A DNA stretch of 64,000 nt from Fusobacterium ulcerans (GCF_003019675.1 NZ_CP028105.1:2434282-2498281); one strand, 5' to 3'. Positions 9,007 to 18,501 are shown, counted from the stretch's first letter. Notes: generated from the letters alone by a model not told the origin. Numbers and translations: made by a program.

Positions 9007-10011
9007 ATGGAAGAAAATTTTTTTGAATACAAAGATAACTTTGCAAAATATAAACATATAAAATCGAATTTGCTGGTAGGGGAAACAGAGAATATTCCAA
9101 ATCCTAAAATAACTATAGCAATTCCAACTTATAAGAGATATTATTTAATAAAAGATGCTTTAAATAGTGCAATAAATCAAGTTGAGTTTAAAAACTATGA
9201 AGTTATAGTAGTTGATAATGAAGCGTCACAAGAGGAAAATGAAACTGAAAAATTAATAAAACAATATAATAATCCTAAGATACTATATTACAAAAATGAA
9301 GAAAATATAGGAATGTTTGGAAATTGGAATAGATGCGTAGAGTTAGCTAGAGGAGAATATGTTACAATATTAAATGATGATGATTGGTTAAATAAAAATT
9401 TTTTATATGAAATAATGAGAAATATAAAAAAAGATAATGCAATATCTGTAGTTTCAAAAATTTATGATTATAGAAAAAAAGAGAATAATAATTATAAAAA
9501 AAATATTATAAAAAAAATATTAAAGAAAATATATAAAATGATTTGTTCTATAAAAAAGATAAAACAATATAATATTTTAGACTTTTTTTATATGCAATTA
9601 GTTCAAGGAACTTTAGGAACAGTATATATTAAAAAATATTTTGTTGAATTAGGGGGATTTAATGAAGAGTATTATCCCACTTCAGATTATATATTTCAGG
9701 CTAATTTTTTTTATAAATATGGAATAAAATTATTAAACAAAGAATTGGCCTATTATAGGATTCAGCAAAATGAAAGTTTTAAAAGAGAAATTGGAGAAAA
9801 GTGGATACTTCAATTAGAAAATTTCAGAGAATTTTTAGTAAAAAATTTTATAAAAGATAAAAAATACTATAAAAAAAGTATAGTTTTTACAGAAATTTAT
9901 AAAAATAAATTAGAATTTTGGGATATGAATTTTAAATACAATTTAAATGAAAATAAGATAGAAGTTTTTAAAATAAAATTAAGAAACTATTACAGAAATA
10001 TTTTTGCTTAA
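9007..10011 (+). CDS. Glycosyltransferase family 2
   Basis: 334 residues. After about 35 leading residues come ITIAIPTYKRYYLIKDALNS, a VIVVDNEAS nucleotide-binding strand, ENIGMFGNWNRCVELARGEY and the metal-binding LNDDDW motif. These define a GT-A family 2 enzyme. The N(I/M)GMFGNWNRC pattern is frequent in transferases of O-antigen loci. Given the cluster it could add the 3,6-dideoxyhexose branch, but that is a guess. The ATG at 9007 follows a GGGAGAGG ribosome binding site inside the end of wzx. Confidence 0.8.
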   Translation: MEENFFEYKDNFAKYKHIKSNLLVGETENIPNPKITIAIPTYKRYYLIKDALNSAINQVEFKNYEVIVVDNEASQEENETEKLIKQYNNPKILYYKNEENIGMFGNWNRCVELARGEYVTILNDDDWLNKNFLYEIMRNIKKDNAISVVSKIYDYRKKENNNYKKNIIKKILKKIYKMICSIKKIKQYNILDFFYMQLVQGTLGTVYIKKYFVELGGFNEEYYPTSDYIFQANFFYKYGIKLLNKELAYYRIQQNESFKREIGEKWILQLENFREFLVKNFIKDKKYYKKSIVFTEIYKNKLEFWDMNFKYNLNENKIEVFKIKLRNYYRNIFA

Positions 10012-10034
10012 AAGAATTTGTATTTGGAGAGAAA

Positions 10035-11081
10035 ATGGAAAGAGAAAATAATATGGATTTTTTAAGAATGATAGCATGTATAATGGTTATAACTATACAT
10101 GTTTCAGGATATTATGTCAATACATATATAGAAATTCTTAATTGGAAATTTACAGTGGGAAATATTTATGATTCAATTTCAAGAATTTCAGTTCCATTAT
10201 TTGTGATGATAAGTGGAAGGTATATGTTGTCAATTGATAAAAATATGGAATATAAATTTTATTATTCTAAAATTTATAAAAAAATTTTAATTCCTATGCT
10301 TATTTGGAGTTTTATATATTTTATTTTTTTTTATTTAATTATTGTAATGAAATATATCAATAAAGTAAATATTGAAGATGTTTATAAACCAGTAAAAGAA
10401 TGGATAATAGGGCAGCCATCAATTCATTTGTGGTACTTATATATGATGTTAGGTATATATTTATTGGTTCCAAAATTAATAAAAGTAAAAAACAAAATAG
10501 GAGAAAAAAAATTTTTTTATTTTGGAATTATTTTTTTTATACTAAGTTTAGTAATAACTTTATTAGAAATATATTTAAAAGAAAGTAATTTTTATTATAA
10601 AAATTATAAATTTTATTATTTGAAATATATATGGTATTTTAATCAATTAAAATTTATAAAATATTTAGGTTATTTTATAATGGGATATTCTTTAAAAAGA
10701 AAAGTATGTAATTTTAAAATAACAATTATAATTTCTATTATATTTTTAATGTTAATTATTGGAGGAACAGAATTTATAATTAGAAAAAATATCTTTAATG
10801 AAACATATCTATATGATAATAATTTGCCTTTTGTTATGTTTGGATCTATATTTTTTTATTTAGCTTTTTCTAATTTGAAAAAATTAAAAAATAATTTTGG
10901 AGAGTTGCCACAACATTTATTTAACATATATTTAATTCATGCAATGATCTTGCAATTAATAAATATAAGCATAAAAAGGGAATATAATCCAATATTTTAC
11001 ATTCCAATTGTTACTTTATTAACTTTTATATTTTCATATATATTTTCTAAATTTTTAGAGAAATGTTTAAAAAATGATTAA
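10035..11081 (+). CDS. Acyltransferase family 3 (O-acetyltransferase-like)
   Basis: 348 residues with about ten membrane segments. The N-terminal ENNMDFLRMIACIMVITIHV contains the DxxR...H arrangement of acyltransferase-3 membrane proteins. IHLWYLYMMLGIYLLVPKL in the middle is another hallmark. Such proteins acetylate surface polysaccharides using acetyl-CoA, so this one probably modifies the O-unit at the inner membrane. It is the last gene of the operon and is followed by a strong hairpin at 11154. GGAGAGAAA at 10026-10034 is the ribosome binding site. Confidence 0.85.
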   Translation: MERENNMDFLRMIACIMVITIHVSGYYVNTYIEILNWKFTVGNIYDSISRISVPLFVMISGRYMLSIDKNMEYKFYYSKIYKKILIPMLIWSFIYFIFFYLIIVMKYINKVNIEDVYKPVKEWIIGQPSIHLWYLYMMLGIYLLVPKLIKVKNKIGEKKFFYFGIIFFILSLVITLLEIYLKESNFYYKNYKFYYLKYIWYFNQLKFIKYLGYFIMGYSLKRKVCNFKITIIISIIFLMLIIGGTEFIIRKNIFNETYLYDNNLPFVMFGSIFFYLAFSNLKKLKNNFGELPQHLFNIYLIHAMILQLINISIKREYNPIFYIPIVTLLTFIFSYIFSKFLEKCLKND

Positions 11082-11153
11082 AATATTTATTTTGTATAAC
11101 CAAAAATTTTAAAAGATAAGTTAGAAAAAATAAATTGAATTTATAAAAGAATT

Positions 11154-11188
11154 AATCCAGAAAGATCTAAAAATCTTCTGGATTTTTT
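11154..11188 (+). terminator. Rho-independent terminator of the O-antigen operon
   Basis: The arms AATCCAGAAAGAT and ATCTTCTGGATT pair with one bulged A and are followed by a run of six T. The hairpin lies about 70 bases behind the acyltransferase stop and marks the operon end. Confidence 0.85.
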
Positions 11189-11194
11189 ATATTG

Positions 11195-11258
11195 CAACCG
11201 TTGATTGACAGAAAATAAAATACACTTGGTTGAGTGCAACTGATAGTTGTGGTAAAAT
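11195..11258 (+). promoter_or_regulatory. Promoter with CAAC/GTTG operator-like dyads for the XRE regulator
   Basis: TTGAGT at 11230-11235 and TAAAAT at 11253-11258 are separated by 17 bases. The spacer contains a perfect dyad CAACT-GAT-AGTTG (11237-11249). A second dyad, CAAC-C-GTTG (11195-11203), lies upstream, next to a TTGACA at 11205. Two related palindromes in and before the core promoter are what an autoregulated XRE repressor would need. Operator function is inferred. Confidence 0.6.
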
Positions 11259-11294
11259 ATGAATATATAAAGCACATATGCAAGGGGGAAAATT

Positions 11295-11801
11295 ATGAAA
11301 CTGTTTGTAAAAATACAACAATTGAGGAAGCAGAATGGTATGTCACAGGAGAAGCTGGCACAGTTACTGGGAGTTTCAAGGCAGTCAGTTTCTAAATGGG
11401 AATCAGGACAGTCACTTCCAGAGATAGATAAAATAATACAGTTGAGTAATATTTTTGAAGTAACAACTGATTATTTATTAAAAGATGTAGCAGAAGAAAA
11501 ATGTATTGATATATTGAGGAAAGAAAAGGAAAAAGATGTATTGGCACATCATACTAGTTTTATGTTTAAAGTTGGATTTACAATGTTTTCAGTTGGAGTG
11601 GTAGCTATAGCAGTATTTTGGATACTGTCTATAGTTTATCCTACATATAGAGTGATGTGGGATGGAACACTGTTGACTGGATTTTCTGGTTTTTTGATAT
11701 TACATGAAGTAACTCCTGTTTTTATATTTTTTTGTGTAGTTGGAACAATAGGATTAGGAATGATGTTGTTTGAAAAGAAGAAAGAGAAAGTAAGTGTGTA
11801 G
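11295..11801 (+). CDS. XRE-family transcriptional regulator with C-terminal membrane anchor
   Basis: 168 residues. Residues 5-60 form a helix-turn-helix of the XRE type (LRKQNGMSQEKLAQLLGVSR, SVSKWESGQSLPEIDKII). The C-terminal half has two membrane spans (about residues 90-112 and 125-160). This layout is common in Gram-positive-like small regulators that sit in the inner membrane. The gene has a GGGGGAA ribosome binding site and is followed after eight bases by the DUF4241 gene, so it probably controls its own short operon through the dyads in its promoter. The signal sensed is unknown. Confidence 0.85.
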   Translation: MKLFVKIQQLRKQNGMSQEKLAQLLGVSRQSVSKWESGQSLPEIDKIIQLSNIFEVTTDYLLKDVAEEKCIDILRKEKEKDVLAHHTSFMFKVGFTMFSVGVVAIAVFWILSIVYPTYRVMWDGTLLTGFSGFLILHEVTPVFIFFCVVGTIGLGMMLFEKKKEKVSV

Positions 11802-11809
11802 GAGGAAAG

Positions 11810-12517
11810 ATGAAAGAAATATTGAAACCATATTATAACTTAGATGAAGTATTTGAAAGTGAAAAATTTAAGATAATAAACATAGGAGAATTAAATGTAA
11901 CATCTGGAAAAATAATATGCTGTGATCCTCTAGTAAGTTTAGTAAATGGTGAAGGAGAAGCTTTTGTGGAAGAGATTCCTACTGGAAAATATCCTGTAAC
12001 TTTAGCAGTACTAGATGATGAAGAGTGGGGAATCAGATATATGGGAGCAAGGCTTAATGTGTCTAATGAGAAAGCTGAGTATTATCAATTAGCTCTTCAG
12101 AAAAATGATGATATTTCAGAGTTAAGCAGAGAAAATAAAGAATTTTTTGGATTTTTTGTAGATGCTGGAATGGGGTGCTTTGCAGATACAGAAGCAGCAA
12201 AATTAACAGCAGAATTTACAAAGAAAATGGAAGAAGATTCAGATTTTGATAATATATATGATGATTATTTTGCTTCTTTGTTAGGAGAGAGTTACAAAAA
12301 ATATCCAGATTATCAAAGAGATTGTGGAGATTTTTTAAATTGGACTATTCCTGAAACAGATAAAAATGTTGTCATATTTGCTAGTGGATGGGGAGATGGA
12401 GTGTATCCTTGCTATTGGGGATATGATAAAACTGGAAAAATATGTTCTCTTACAATAAGTTTTATAGAGCCTAGTGAATTAGAAGAAAGTGATGAAGATG
12501 AGGATAATGAAGAATAA
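11810..12517 (+). CDS. DUF4241 family protein
   Basis: 235 residues, no membrane span. The family hallmarks are an N-terminal GKIICCDPLVSL segment, a TGKYPVTLAVL strand and the C-terminal FFVDAGMGCFAD and FASGWGDGVYPCYWGYD motifs. The function is not established. Members often occur near small regulators, and some relatives appear in toxin-immunity neighbourhoods. A GTAGGAGGAAAG ribosome binding site sits eight bases before the ATG, within a few bases of the regulator's stop. The acidic C-terminal tail (ELEESDEDEDNEE) is unusual. Confidence 0.75.
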   Translation: MKEILKPYYNLDEVFESEKFKIINIGELNVTSGKIICCDPLVSLVNGEGEAFVEEIPTGKYPVTLAVLDDEEWGIRYMGARLNVSNEKAEYYQLALQKNDDISELSRENKEFFGFFVDAGMGCFADTEAAKLTAEFTKKMEEDSDFDNIYDDYFASLLGESYKKYPDYQRDCGDFLNWTIPETDKNVVIFASGWGDGVYPCYWGYDKTGKICSLTISFIEPSELEESDEDEDNEE

Positions 12518-12530
12518 AAAATTTTTAAAT

Positions 12531-12560
12531 TTGTTTTAGATATTATAAAAATGGTATAAT
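12531..12560 (+). promoter_or_regulatory. Promoter of the DUF4026 gene
   Basis: TTGTTT (12531-12536) and TATAAT (12555-12560) are separated by 18 bases. The pair lies about 55 bases before the ATG at 12615, so this gene probably has its own transcript as well as any read-through. Confidence 0.55.
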
Positions 12561-12614
12561 ATCTCAACAGAATTAAATTTTGAAAGAGCAATTTCAATAT
12601 ATAGGAGGGGTTTG

Positions 12615-13865
12615 ATGGCTGCTAAGGGAATTATTGAAAAAGAATTGTCATATATAATGGGAATACCAAATTCACCAGAAGATATAGGAACATATGATGA
12701 TTTAATTAAGAGACTGGAAGAAAATAGAGAATTCAGAGTAAAAGTTTTAAAAAATGATACAGAAAAATTTTTGAGAGTGGACTATAAAGATGAGCAGTAT
12801 ATTGTCCAAATATTAATAGAAGAATTTGAAGTACCAGAACTTTTTACAGTGGCACATCAGATCAATGAAACAGATTATAATAAAATAATGGAAAGTCAAC
12901 TTGGAATAACAACTATTATGGAATTTGGAGAATCAAATATTGATTCTTATCATCTTCAATTAAAATTAATATCAGCTATGATGCCAAATCTTTTAGGAAT
13001 AATGGATTTTTCTTCACAAAAATTATTATCTGGCAGATGGGCAACAATGGCAGCAGAAAGCTATATTCAACCAGCACCTGAATATATTTATACTATCCAA
13101 GCTATAAATGATGAAGATGGAAGTGTATGGCTTCATACTCATGGACTTAGAAGATGTGGTTCATTGGAGCTTGAAATAATGGGATCAGATACTGAAAGTT
13201 ATCAGGAACATGGAACAGTAATTCAAATGATTGCAAAGAATATAGTCACTAACAGATATCTTGAAGAAGAGAAAGAGCCTTTCTATATAGGAGAGGGGAT
13301 AGTAGGGACATGGGTAGCTTTAGAAGAGGTATTAGACAGCTATCCTCCAGAGAGTCTGGGTGGAAGTGCTGGAAGAGATGAGGAACATGGAGAAACAGCT
13401 GTAATATATGTTTACTTGACAGAGGATGATTACAAAAAGGGAAAATATACACATATATCAGCAGCAAATGAGACTATGCAGAACAATCCAGTATATTTCA
13501 TTTCTGATGAAGAAACAGCAAGAATGAAAGGATTAGCACTAGAAAGATGGGAATACTTTGCTGATGCTGTTACTAATCCAGAAAATAATGGACTGATAAA
13601 ATTTGGAATACTAGTGGATGAACAGTATAGAACAGAGGGAGATGCTAATTTAGAGCATTTGTGGTTCCACATAGAGGGAATAGATGGAGATAATATAAGG
13701 GGAACTCTTATTAATCAGCCATATTATATAGCAAACCTTAATGAAGAAGATAAAATGACAATCAATAAGTCAGAGCTTACAGACTGGATAATATATACAC
13801 CATTTGCAGAGATAACTCCTGATAAAGTGTATCTGCTGGATGAAAGAAAAAAATATTTTAATTAA
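12615..13865 (+). CDS. DUF4026 domain-containing protein
   Basis: 416 residues from the ATG at 12615, which follows AGGAGGGG; a TTG three bases earlier is in frame. It is a soluble acidic protein. The N-terminal part (about 1-230) matches DUF4026 as I know it: MMPNLLGIMDFSSQKLLSGRW, then YIYTIQAINDEDGSVWLHTHGLRR written in two parts. The C-terminal 200 residues have a LEHLWFHIEGIDGD segment like the DUF2314-type domain seen in such proteins. No catalytic function is known. It stands between the DUF4241 gene and a terminator, so these three genes look like one accessory block. Confidence 0.65.
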   Translation: MAAKGIIEKELSYIMGIPNSPEDIGTYDDLIKRLEENREFRVKVLKNDTEKFLRVDYKDEQYIVQILIEEFEVPELFTVAHQINETDYNKIMESQLGITTIMEFGESNIDSYHLQLKLISAMMPNLLGIMDFSSQKLLSGRWATMAAESYIQPAPEYIYTIQAINDEDGSVWLHTHGLRRCGSLELEIMGSDTESYQEHGTVIQMIAKNIVTNRYLEEEKEPFYIGEGIVGTWVALEEVLDSYPPESLGGSAGRDEEHGETAVIYVYLTEDDYKKGKYTHISAANETMQNNPVYFISDEETARMKGLALERWEYFADAVTNPENNGLIKFGILVDEQYRTEGDANLEHLWFHIEGIDGDNIRGTLINQPYYIANLNEEDKMTINKSELTDWIIYTPFAEITPDKVYLLDERKKYFN

Positions 13866-13872
13866 TATTCAT

Positions 13873-13933
13873 AAAAACGAGAATAACTAAAAAAGTTAGA
13901 TTGAATTTTATCTGGCAAGTTATTCTCGTTTTT
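13873..13933 (+). terminator. Terminator after the DUF4026 gene
   Basis: Perfect 16-base arms (13873-13888 and 13918-13933; core CGAGAATAACT/AGTTATTCTCG) enclose a 29-base loop. The right arm ends in TTTTT and the left begins with AAAAA, so the hairpin could stop transcription from both sides. Confidence 0.8.
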
Positions 13934-14016
13934 CTATTAAACAGATAAAGTATAAAAAAATTTAATAGAATGAAAGAAAGAAAATATAAAATTATATAAC
14001 AAGATTTCGAAATTTT

Positions 14017-14025
14017 TGATATAAT
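14017..14025 (+). promoter_or_regulatory. Extended -10 element of the cell-wall/priA operon
   Basis: TGATATAAT, i.e. TG-N-TATAAT, lies about 33 bases before the start at 14059. No good -35 is visible at the usual distance, which fits an extended -10 promoter. Confidence 0.5.
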
Positions 14026-14058
14026 TGTAAGGTAAAGATAATATGCAGGAGGAAAAAT

Positions 14059-16170
14059 GTGCTTAGAAAATTAAAGGCTCTTATTCTATTTTTGAATCTT
14101 ATTGGGGTAGGAGTAACTATTTACTATAAAATGTATATGCTCACTTGTTTTACAGTTCTTTTATTTTTCTATTTTTTGTATGTTTTTCTGAAAAGAGAGG
14201 AGATGGAAACAACTAATCTTTTTAATAAAAGAGCACTCCTTTCATCAAATATAATATTATTCTGTTTTATGCTAATATTTTTTAGGCTGATACAGGTACA
14301 GATATTTGATAATGCTATGTATGTAGAAAAAGTAAATAATCAGACTATGACTATAAATAAAAATTCAGGAAATAGAGGAAGCATATATGATGCTAATGGG
14401 AAAAGTCTGGCTTTTAACAAAAGTATTTATGATTTGATAATAGATCCAAGCAGAATATATGAAAAACCAGAGATACTGAAAGCATTTGAAGAAATAGCAA
14501 AAAAATCATATATAAAAATAAATAATAAAAAGTTTTTAAATGAATTAGATGAGGGATACAAAACTAAAAAGAAATATAAGATTATAGCTAAAAATCTTGA
14601 TGAGATAGAGAAAGCTGAAATTGATGAGATATTAAAAAAATATAAATTAAATACTAATGAGATGTTTTACAGAAAGAATATAGAAAGAACTTACTACAAG
14701 AAAGACATATATAATGATCTGGTAGGACTCATTGGTTATACTGCAACTTCAAAAGATGTAAAAACTGGTGTATTCGGAATAGAAAAACAGTATGAGAAGT
14801 ATCTTAAAGAAAAAACTGTTGAAAGAAAAAATCCATATACTAGAAATAGAGGAATAAGAATACCTACCTCTAAAGATGAAATAAGAACAAATTTAAATGG
14901 AAGAAATGTTTATATGACAATAGACAATGATCTTCAATTTATACTTAATGATGAGGTAAAGAAAAAATTTGAATCATCAAAATCAGATGATGCTTATGGA
15001 ATAATTATGGATCCAAATACTGGAAAAATACTGGCAACAGCAGCTTATACAAGAAAGAGAAGAGCATTAAGAAATCCAGTTTTTCAGGATCAATTTGAGC
15101 CAGGATCAACATTTAAACCTATTATAGTAGCTTCAGCTCTCAATGAAGGACTTATAAAAAGAAATACTAAATTTGATGTAAAAGATGGAACAATAAGAAA
15201 ATATAACCATACAATAAAAGAAAGCAGCAGAAGTACTAAAGGAATACTAACAACAGAAGAAGTATTGAAAAAATCAAGTAATGTTGGAATGGTATTGATA
15301 GGAGATACATTTACTGAAAAAATTTATGAAGATTATTTAAGAAGCTTTGGACTGTATGAAAGAACAGGAATAGATTTCCCTGCTGAAATAAAACCATATA
15401 CTACTCCATACAGAAGATGGGATAAACTTAAAAAAAGTACAATGTCTTTTGGACAGGGAATAGTAATGAGTCCAATACAGCTGGCAACAGCTTTTTCTGC
15501 TGTTATAAATGGAGGAGTTTTATACAAACCATATTTAGTAGAAAAAATAACAGATGACAATAATATTGTAATAAGAAGAAATCTTCCTACACCAGTGAGG
15601 CAGGTAATATCTCCAGAAGTATCAAGGGAAATGAGAGATATATTGGAAAGCGTAGTAAGAGATGGAACTGCTAAAAAAGGAGATGTAGAAGGATACAGAG
15701 TAGGAGGGAAAACTGGAACTGCACAGTTAAGTACAAAAGGGGGGTATCTGAAAAGTGACTATCTTGCTTCTTTTATAGGATTCTTCCCAGCAGATAAACC
15801 TAAATATGTTGTTCTTGTAATGTTTATGAAGCCTAAAGGGGAAACTGTATTTGAAAAATATGGAGGAGCAACTGCTGCTCCAGTATTTGGAGAAATTGTA
15901 AGGAGAATAACTAAAAATAAAAATATTTTGTCTCAGGATATTGCTAAAATCTCAGAGATTAAGAATTTTGAAAGTATGAAACGTAACAATGAAGAAGTAA
16001 AAGTAGAAATGCCTGATCTTACAGGATTAAGTCCTAAAGATGTAATTTATATATTTAAAAATGCAGATATAGATGTAAGAATTAAAGGAAAAGGTCTGGT
16101 AGAGAGCCAGAAACCAAAGGCAGGAACTTCTTTGGAAGGTGTGACTAGTATAGAGGTACAGTTGAAATAG
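14059..16170 (+). CDS. Penicillin-binding protein (class B transpeptidase) with PASTA domain
   Basis: 703 residues, inner-membrane transpeptidase that cross-links peptidoglycan. There are hydrophobic spans at the N terminus (residues 5-45 and 65-85), then a dimerisation domain with NRGSIYDANGKSLA. The transpeptidase domain has Ser350-x-x-Lys353 (GSTFKP), SSN (KKSSNVGMV) and Lys551-Thr-Gly (GGKTGTAQ). A C-terminal PASTA domain (MPDLTGLSPKDV) follows. FtsI, SpoVD and PBP2-like names are all possible; the company of an FtsB-like protein favours a division role. The start is GTG 14059 behind AGGAGG. An out-of-frame ATG at 14057 overlaps it and reads only five codons. Confidence 0.9.
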   Translation: MLRKLKALILFLNLIGVGVTIYYKMYMLTCFTVLLFFYFLYVFLKREEMETTNLFNKRALLSSNIILFCFMLIFFRLIQVQIFDNAMYVEKVNNQTMTINKNSGNRGSIYDANGKSLAFNKSIYDLIIDPSRIYEKPEILKAFEEIAKKSYIKINNKKFLNELDEGYKTKKKYKIIAKNLDEIEKAEIDEILKKYKLNTNEMFYRKNIERTYYKKDIYNDLVGLIGYTATSKDVKTGVFGIEKQYEKYLKEKTVERKNPYTRNRGIRIPTSKDEIRTNLNGRNVYMTIDNDLQFILNDEVKKKFESSKSDDAYGIIMDPNTGKILATAAYTRKRRALRNPVFQDQFEPGSTFKPIIVASALNEGLIKRNTKFDVKDGTIRKYNHTIKESSRSTKGILTTEEVLKKSSNVGMVLIGDTFTEKIYEDYLRSFGLYERTGIDFPAEIKPYTTPYRRWDKLKKSTMSFGQGIVMSPIQLATAFSAVINGGVLYKPYLVEKITDDNNIVIRRNLPTPVRQVISPEVSREMRDILESVVRDGTAKKGDVEGYRVGGKTGTAQLSTKGGYLKSDYLASFIGFFPADKPKYVVLVMFMKPKGETVFEKYGGATAAPVFGEIVRRITKNKNILSQDIAKISEIKNFESMKRNNEEVKVEMPDLTGLSPKDVIYIFKNADIDVRIKGKGLVESQKPKAGTSLEGVTSIEVQLK

Positions 16171-16179
16171 GAGTGAGTT

Positions 16180-18501
16180 ATGAGATATTATAAAATATAT
16201 GTAGACAATACCCAGTCCCTTTATACTTATTCAGATGAGAGAGAAGAATATGAGATAGGGGATAGAGTTGTTGTTTCCTTTAGAAATAGAGATAAATCAG
16301 GTTTGATAATAGCTGAAGATAAAGCTGAAAATATAACTTTCAAAGTTCTTCCTATAAAATTTCGATTGGAAAATGAAATAAAATTGTCTGAAAATTTTAT
16401 AAAACTTCTTAGGTGGATAAAAACTTATTATATGAGCAGTTATGAACAGGTAATAAATGCAGCTGTTCCAAGTGATCTGAAAGTTAAATATGACTCAATA
16501 TATGTTTTATCAGATATCAGGAATATTTTTCAAGAGGGAGCAGAGGATATTTATTCAGAAGAGTTTGTAAAATTTTTCAAAGAAAGAATAACTGTAACTA
16601 AAGCTACCCTTAATAAAAAATTTACAAAAGAAGTTATAAATGAAATGATTGGAAATACTGTACTTTTTAATGAAAAGGGCAGTGTTAAATTAAATTATGA
16701 TTTTGATTTTTCAACTTTGGAAAAAAAATTTGAAGATGTTATAATATATTTTAGAGGAAAAGAAGAAGTTCAAAAGAAAAATTTAGAAGATAAGTTTTCT
16801 AAAGAACTTATAAATAAGTTAGTTAAAGAAAAACTTTTGTTTTTGAAAAAAAATATAAAAGAAGATGAAAGTCAAAGAGAGCTACAGGAGATATCTGATG
16901 AAGTATCCGAAAAAAATATAGTCCTTAATGATGAACAGGAAAGAGCTAAAAATATTATAAAAGATGGAGATAATAAATATTATCTTTTAAAAGGAATCAC
17001 TGGTTCTGGTAAGACAGAGGTATATATTGAGCTTATAAAAGAAGCTTTTAAAAAAGGAAAAGGGAGTATATTTCTTGTTCCTGAAATATCACTTACTCCA
17101 CAGATGATAAATAGATTTAAAAATGAATTTAGAGAAAATATTGCTATACTTCACAGTAAACTTACTAATAAAGAGAGAGCTGATGAATGGTATAATATAT
17201 ATAGTGGAAATAAAAAAATAGTTTTAGGAGTAAGATCAGCTATCTTTGCTCCAGTGGAAAATCTGGAATATATCATACTGGATGAAGAACATGAAAATAC
17301 ATATAAACAGGATAGTAATCCAAGGTATAATGCCAAATATGTAGCTATAAAAAGAGCTGAACTTGAAGGAGCAAAACTGATTTTAGGATCAGCTACTCCA
17401 TCAATAGAAAGCTCTTACTATGCTGAAAAAGGTATCTATACACTAGTAACTATGGATTCAAGATATAATAATTCTGTACTGCCAGAAATAGAAATAATAG
17501 ACATGAAAAAGGAAGAGGACTTGTATTTCAGTAAAAAACTTTTAGAGGAGATGAAAACAACTCTTTTAAAAGGAGAGCAGATAATATTGCTTCTCAATAG
17601 AAAAGGATATTCTACTTACATTCAATGTAAAGACTGCGGGCATGTAGAGGAATGTTCCCATTGTTCTATAAAAAGCAGTTATTATGCAAGTCAGGGAATA
17701 CTGAAATGCAACTATTGCGGTCAGGCAAGAAAATATACAGGTCATTGCAGCAAATGTGGAAGCACTAATCTTATTCATAGTGGAAAAGGTGTAGAGAGAG
17801 TAGAAGAAGAAGTAAAAAAATATTTTGATGTAAGAGTAATACGGGTAGATTCTGAAAGTTCTAAAAATAAAGACTTCTATGAAAAAATGTATTTTGACTT
17901 TTTGGGTGGAAAATATGATATAATGATAGGGACACAAATGATATCAAAGGGACTGCATTTTCCTAATGTAACTTTGGTAGGAGTTATAAATGCTGATACA
18001 ATCTTAAATTTTCCGGATTTCAGAGCAGGAGAGAAAACTTTTCAGCTGGTAACACAGGTGTCTGGAAGAGCAGGAAGAGGAGATAAAAAGGGAAAAGTTG
18101 TAGTACAGACTTATCAGCCTGAAAATTATACTTTCAAGATGATAGAGAAAACTGACTATAATGGATTTTATTCTGAAGAAGTTTCTAATAGAGAACTGCT
18201 GGAATACCCACCTTTTTCTAAAACTATTAATATAGGAATATCTTCTAAGAAAGAGAAAGAACTGGAAATATTTGTCAAAGAATTTTTTAAAGGTATAGAG
18301 GATGAAGAGGTAGAAATGTATGGTCCAATGAAAAGCCTTGTATACAGAGTAAAAGATCGATTTAGATATAATATTTTCATAAAAGGAAGCAAAAAAAATA
18401 TAAGTCTGTTTAAAAGAAAGTTAAATAAAAAACTAGCAGATTATAAAAAATCAGATGATTTTAGAATAGTTGTTGATGTAGATCCAATAAATTTAATTTA
18501 A
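16180..18501 (+). CDS. priA: Primosomal protein N' (replication restart helicase PriA)
   Basis: 773 residues. The N-terminal DNA-binding domain is followed by a superfamily 2 helicase core: GITGSGKTEVYIEL as Walker A, LDEEHENTYKQ as the DEEH Walker B box, and LGSATPSIES. The PriA-specific zinc-binding insertion carries eight cysteines (CKDCGHVEECSHC, then CNYCGQ and CSKCGS). The later motifs IGTQMISKGLHFPNVTLVG and QVSGRAGRGDKKG match PriA exactly. It reloads the replicative helicase at collapsed forks. ATG 16180 follows GGAGTG nine bases after the PBP stop, and def follows directly. Confidence 0.97.
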   Translation: MRYYKIYVDNTQSLYTYSDEREEYEIGDRVVVSFRNRDKSGLIIAEDKAENITFKVLPIKFRLENEIKLSENFIKLLRWIKTYYMSSYEQVINAAVPSDLKVKYDSIYVLSDIRNIFQEGAEDIYSEEFVKFFKERITVTKATLNKKFTKEVINEMIGNTVLFNEKGSVKLNYDFDFSTLEKKFEDVIIYFRGKEEVQKKNLEDKFSKELINKLVKEKLLFLKKNIKEDESQRELQEISDEVSEKNIVLNDEQERAKNIIKDGDNKYYLLKGITGSGKTEVYIELIKEAFKKGKGSIFLVPEISLTPQMINRFKNEFRENIAILHSKLTNKERADEWYNIYSGNKKIVLGVRSAIFAPVENLEYIILDEEHENTYKQDSNPRYNAKYVAIKRAELEGAKLILGSATPSIESSYYAEKGIYTLVTMDSRYNNSVLPEIEIIDMKKEEDLYFSKKLLEEMKTTLLKGEQIILLLNRKGYSTYIQCKDCGHVEECSHCSIKSSYYASQGILKCNYCGQARKYTGHCSKCGSTNLIHSGKGVERVEEEVKKYFDVRVIRVDSESSKNKDFYEKMYFDFLGGKYDIMIGTQMISKGLHFPNVTLVGVINADTILNFPDFRAGEKTFQLVTQVSGRAGRGDKKGKVVVQTYQPENYTFKMIEKTDYNGFYSEEVSNRELLEYPPFSKTINIGISSKKEKELEIFVKEFFKGIEDEEVEMYGPMKSLVYRVKDRFRYNIFIKGSKKNISLFKRKLNKKLADYKKSDDFRIVVDVDPINLI

